From SHVZ01 sp044223515 (GTDB lineage Bacteria; Pseudomonadota; Alphaproteobacteria; SHVZ01): DNA of 31,559 nt. The notes under the pieces are model-generated. The model had not been told where the DNA came from and did no database searches. It saw only the letters and a list, made by a program, of their open reading frames with translations. Every line of letters begins with the position of its first letter. The first letter of the stretch is position 1. Position numbers and translations under genes: made by a program. The DNA lies in the NCBI GenBank assembly GCA_044223515.1, contig JBGALV010000059.1:1-31559 (forward strand). Reading direction: 5' to 3'. This document shows positions 31,113-31,559 of this stretch, piece by piece.

Positions 31113-31559
31113 CTAACGGTCTCCGATCAGGAGGTCGACCCGATCCGCCGGTCCGTCGCTGGCCCTGGCGCCCAACGCGCGCACGTCGATGCGGGTCGAG
31201 CGAACGCCCTGGGAAATCAGGTACGAGCGGACGGTGAGCGCCCGCGACAACGAGAGCCGCCGCGCTTGGCTCGCCTGGTCGGCGGTACCTTCGGCGTAGG
31301 CCACGACCTGGAGGCGGAGCGACTCGTCGGCGTTCATCCGCTGCGCCATGTCCTTCAGGGTCGCATCGGCGCCGGCGGGAAGTTCGGCCGAGCCGGCACC
31401 GAAGACGAGGCGCGGGCCGGACCCGCCAACAGCGGCCGGCGGCAGGGCGGCCGGCGGACGGGCTGCGGTCTGCGTGGGAGGCGGCGGCGGCGCGGCTGCC
31501 GGAGCCGCGGCGGGCGCCGGAGCGGCAGCGACGCGCGGGGCCGGCGGCGGGGGTGCGGC
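31113..31559 (-). CDS. OmpA-domain protein, C-terminal part (5' end outside window)
   Basis: The frame is open to the window edge, giving 148 residues of the C-terminal part. A Pro/Ala-rich linker (about 50 residues) leads into an OmpA-like domain: LVFGAGSAELPAGADATLKD, then LRLQVVAYAEGTADQASQAR and RLSLSRALTVRSYLISQGV, ending RVDLLIGDR. The usual NTD residues of peptidoglycan binding are not clear: the TDxAR-type block reads ASQARRLSLSRA. It is probably a periplasmic or outer-membrane protein working with the two downstream stator-like proteins, by operon position. Confidence 0.8.
   Translation of the reverse strand, partial: AAPPPPAPRVAAAPAPAAAPAAAPPPPPTQTAARPPAALPPAAVGGSGPRLVFGAGSAELPAGADATLKDMAQRMNADESLRLQVVAYAEGTADQASQARRLSLSRALTVRSYLISQGVRSTRIDVRALGARASDGPADRVDLLIGDR

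Noticed and set aside
28544..31559. A Zorya anti-phage system
   Set aside because: The MotA/MotB-like pair invites the idea, but no ZorC, ZorD or ZorE effector is present, and the coiled coil is on the MotB-like protein rather than in the ZorA-like tail.
1..31559. tRNA, rRNA, CRISPR arrays, insertion sequences or riboswitches
   Set aside because: I looked for cloverleaf ends, repeated spaced units, transposase motifs and conserved riboswitch cores and saw none. Small RNAs cannot be excluded by eye.

Overview
The window is GC-rich, gene-dense chromosomal DNA from an alphaproteobacterium. Evidence for this includes a COQ9-family gene near rpsU, a GapR (DUF2312) gene, a DUF1244 gene, a three-gene transhydrogenase (pntAA-pntAB-pntB), a napEDABC-type nitrate reductase cluster and a fused indolepyruvate:ferredoxin oxidoreductase. 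The mix fits a Rhodospirillales/Reyranella-like or related lineage, but I cannot fix the genus from sequence alone. I see no phage, integrase, insertion sequence, CRISPR array, rRNA or tRNA. No stretch longer than about 300 bases lacks a gene.

Layout. 1-2651 (+): the 3' end of purK, then a LysE/RhtB-type exporter translationally coupled to a MocR regulator. 2662-3876 (-): a COQ9-family gene and peptide deformylase. These are divergent from rpsU (4024-4227, +), which has a clear sigma70 promoter and a terminator. A decayed GNAT acetyltransferase remnant follows. 4571-9095 (-): the periplasmic nitrate reductase operon in the order napD-like, napE, napD, napA, napB, napC, preceded by a perfect FNR-type box. 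9189-12049 (-): pntAA, pntAB, pntB. 12189-13484 (-): amtB with a strong terminator and a sigma54-like promoter. 13671-16794 (-): an ABC1/UbiB-family kinase and an M3-family oligoendopeptidase F. 16873-18669 (+): a long-chain acyl-CoA synthetase, convergent with a UDP-sugar epimerase (18666-19625, -). 19755-21701 (+): a soluble multi-PAS histidine kinase. 21857-25321 (+): the fused indolepyruvate:ferredoxin oxidoreductase. 25326-26799 (-): an EamA transporter and an unrecognised membrane-anchored protein. 26965-27854 (+): an NTF2-like protein and a RibD/DHFR-like reductase. 27871-28484 (-): gapR and a DUF1244 gene. 28544-31559 (-): an OmpA-domain protein (cut by the window end), a MotA/ExbB-like protein and a MotB/OmpA-like protein.

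How the genes work together. NapC would pass electrons from quinol through NapB to NapA, so the cell can respire or dissipate electrons on nitrate in the periplasm. The FNR box implies induction at low oxygen. AmtB imports ammonium, and transhydrogenase couples the proton gradient to NADPH supply. COQ9 and the ABC1 kinase belong to families tied to ubiquinone, the likely donor pool for NapC. The last three genes look like a non-flagellar, stator-type, proton-driven envelope complex.

Most of the window is housekeeping or well-known accessory metabolism. The parts most worth a second look are the second napD-like gene, the NapF-like N-terminus on NapD, the FNR box inside a longer perfect inverted repeat, the stator-like trio at the right end, and the unrecognised gene with a palindrome-bearing upstream region at 26290-26964.
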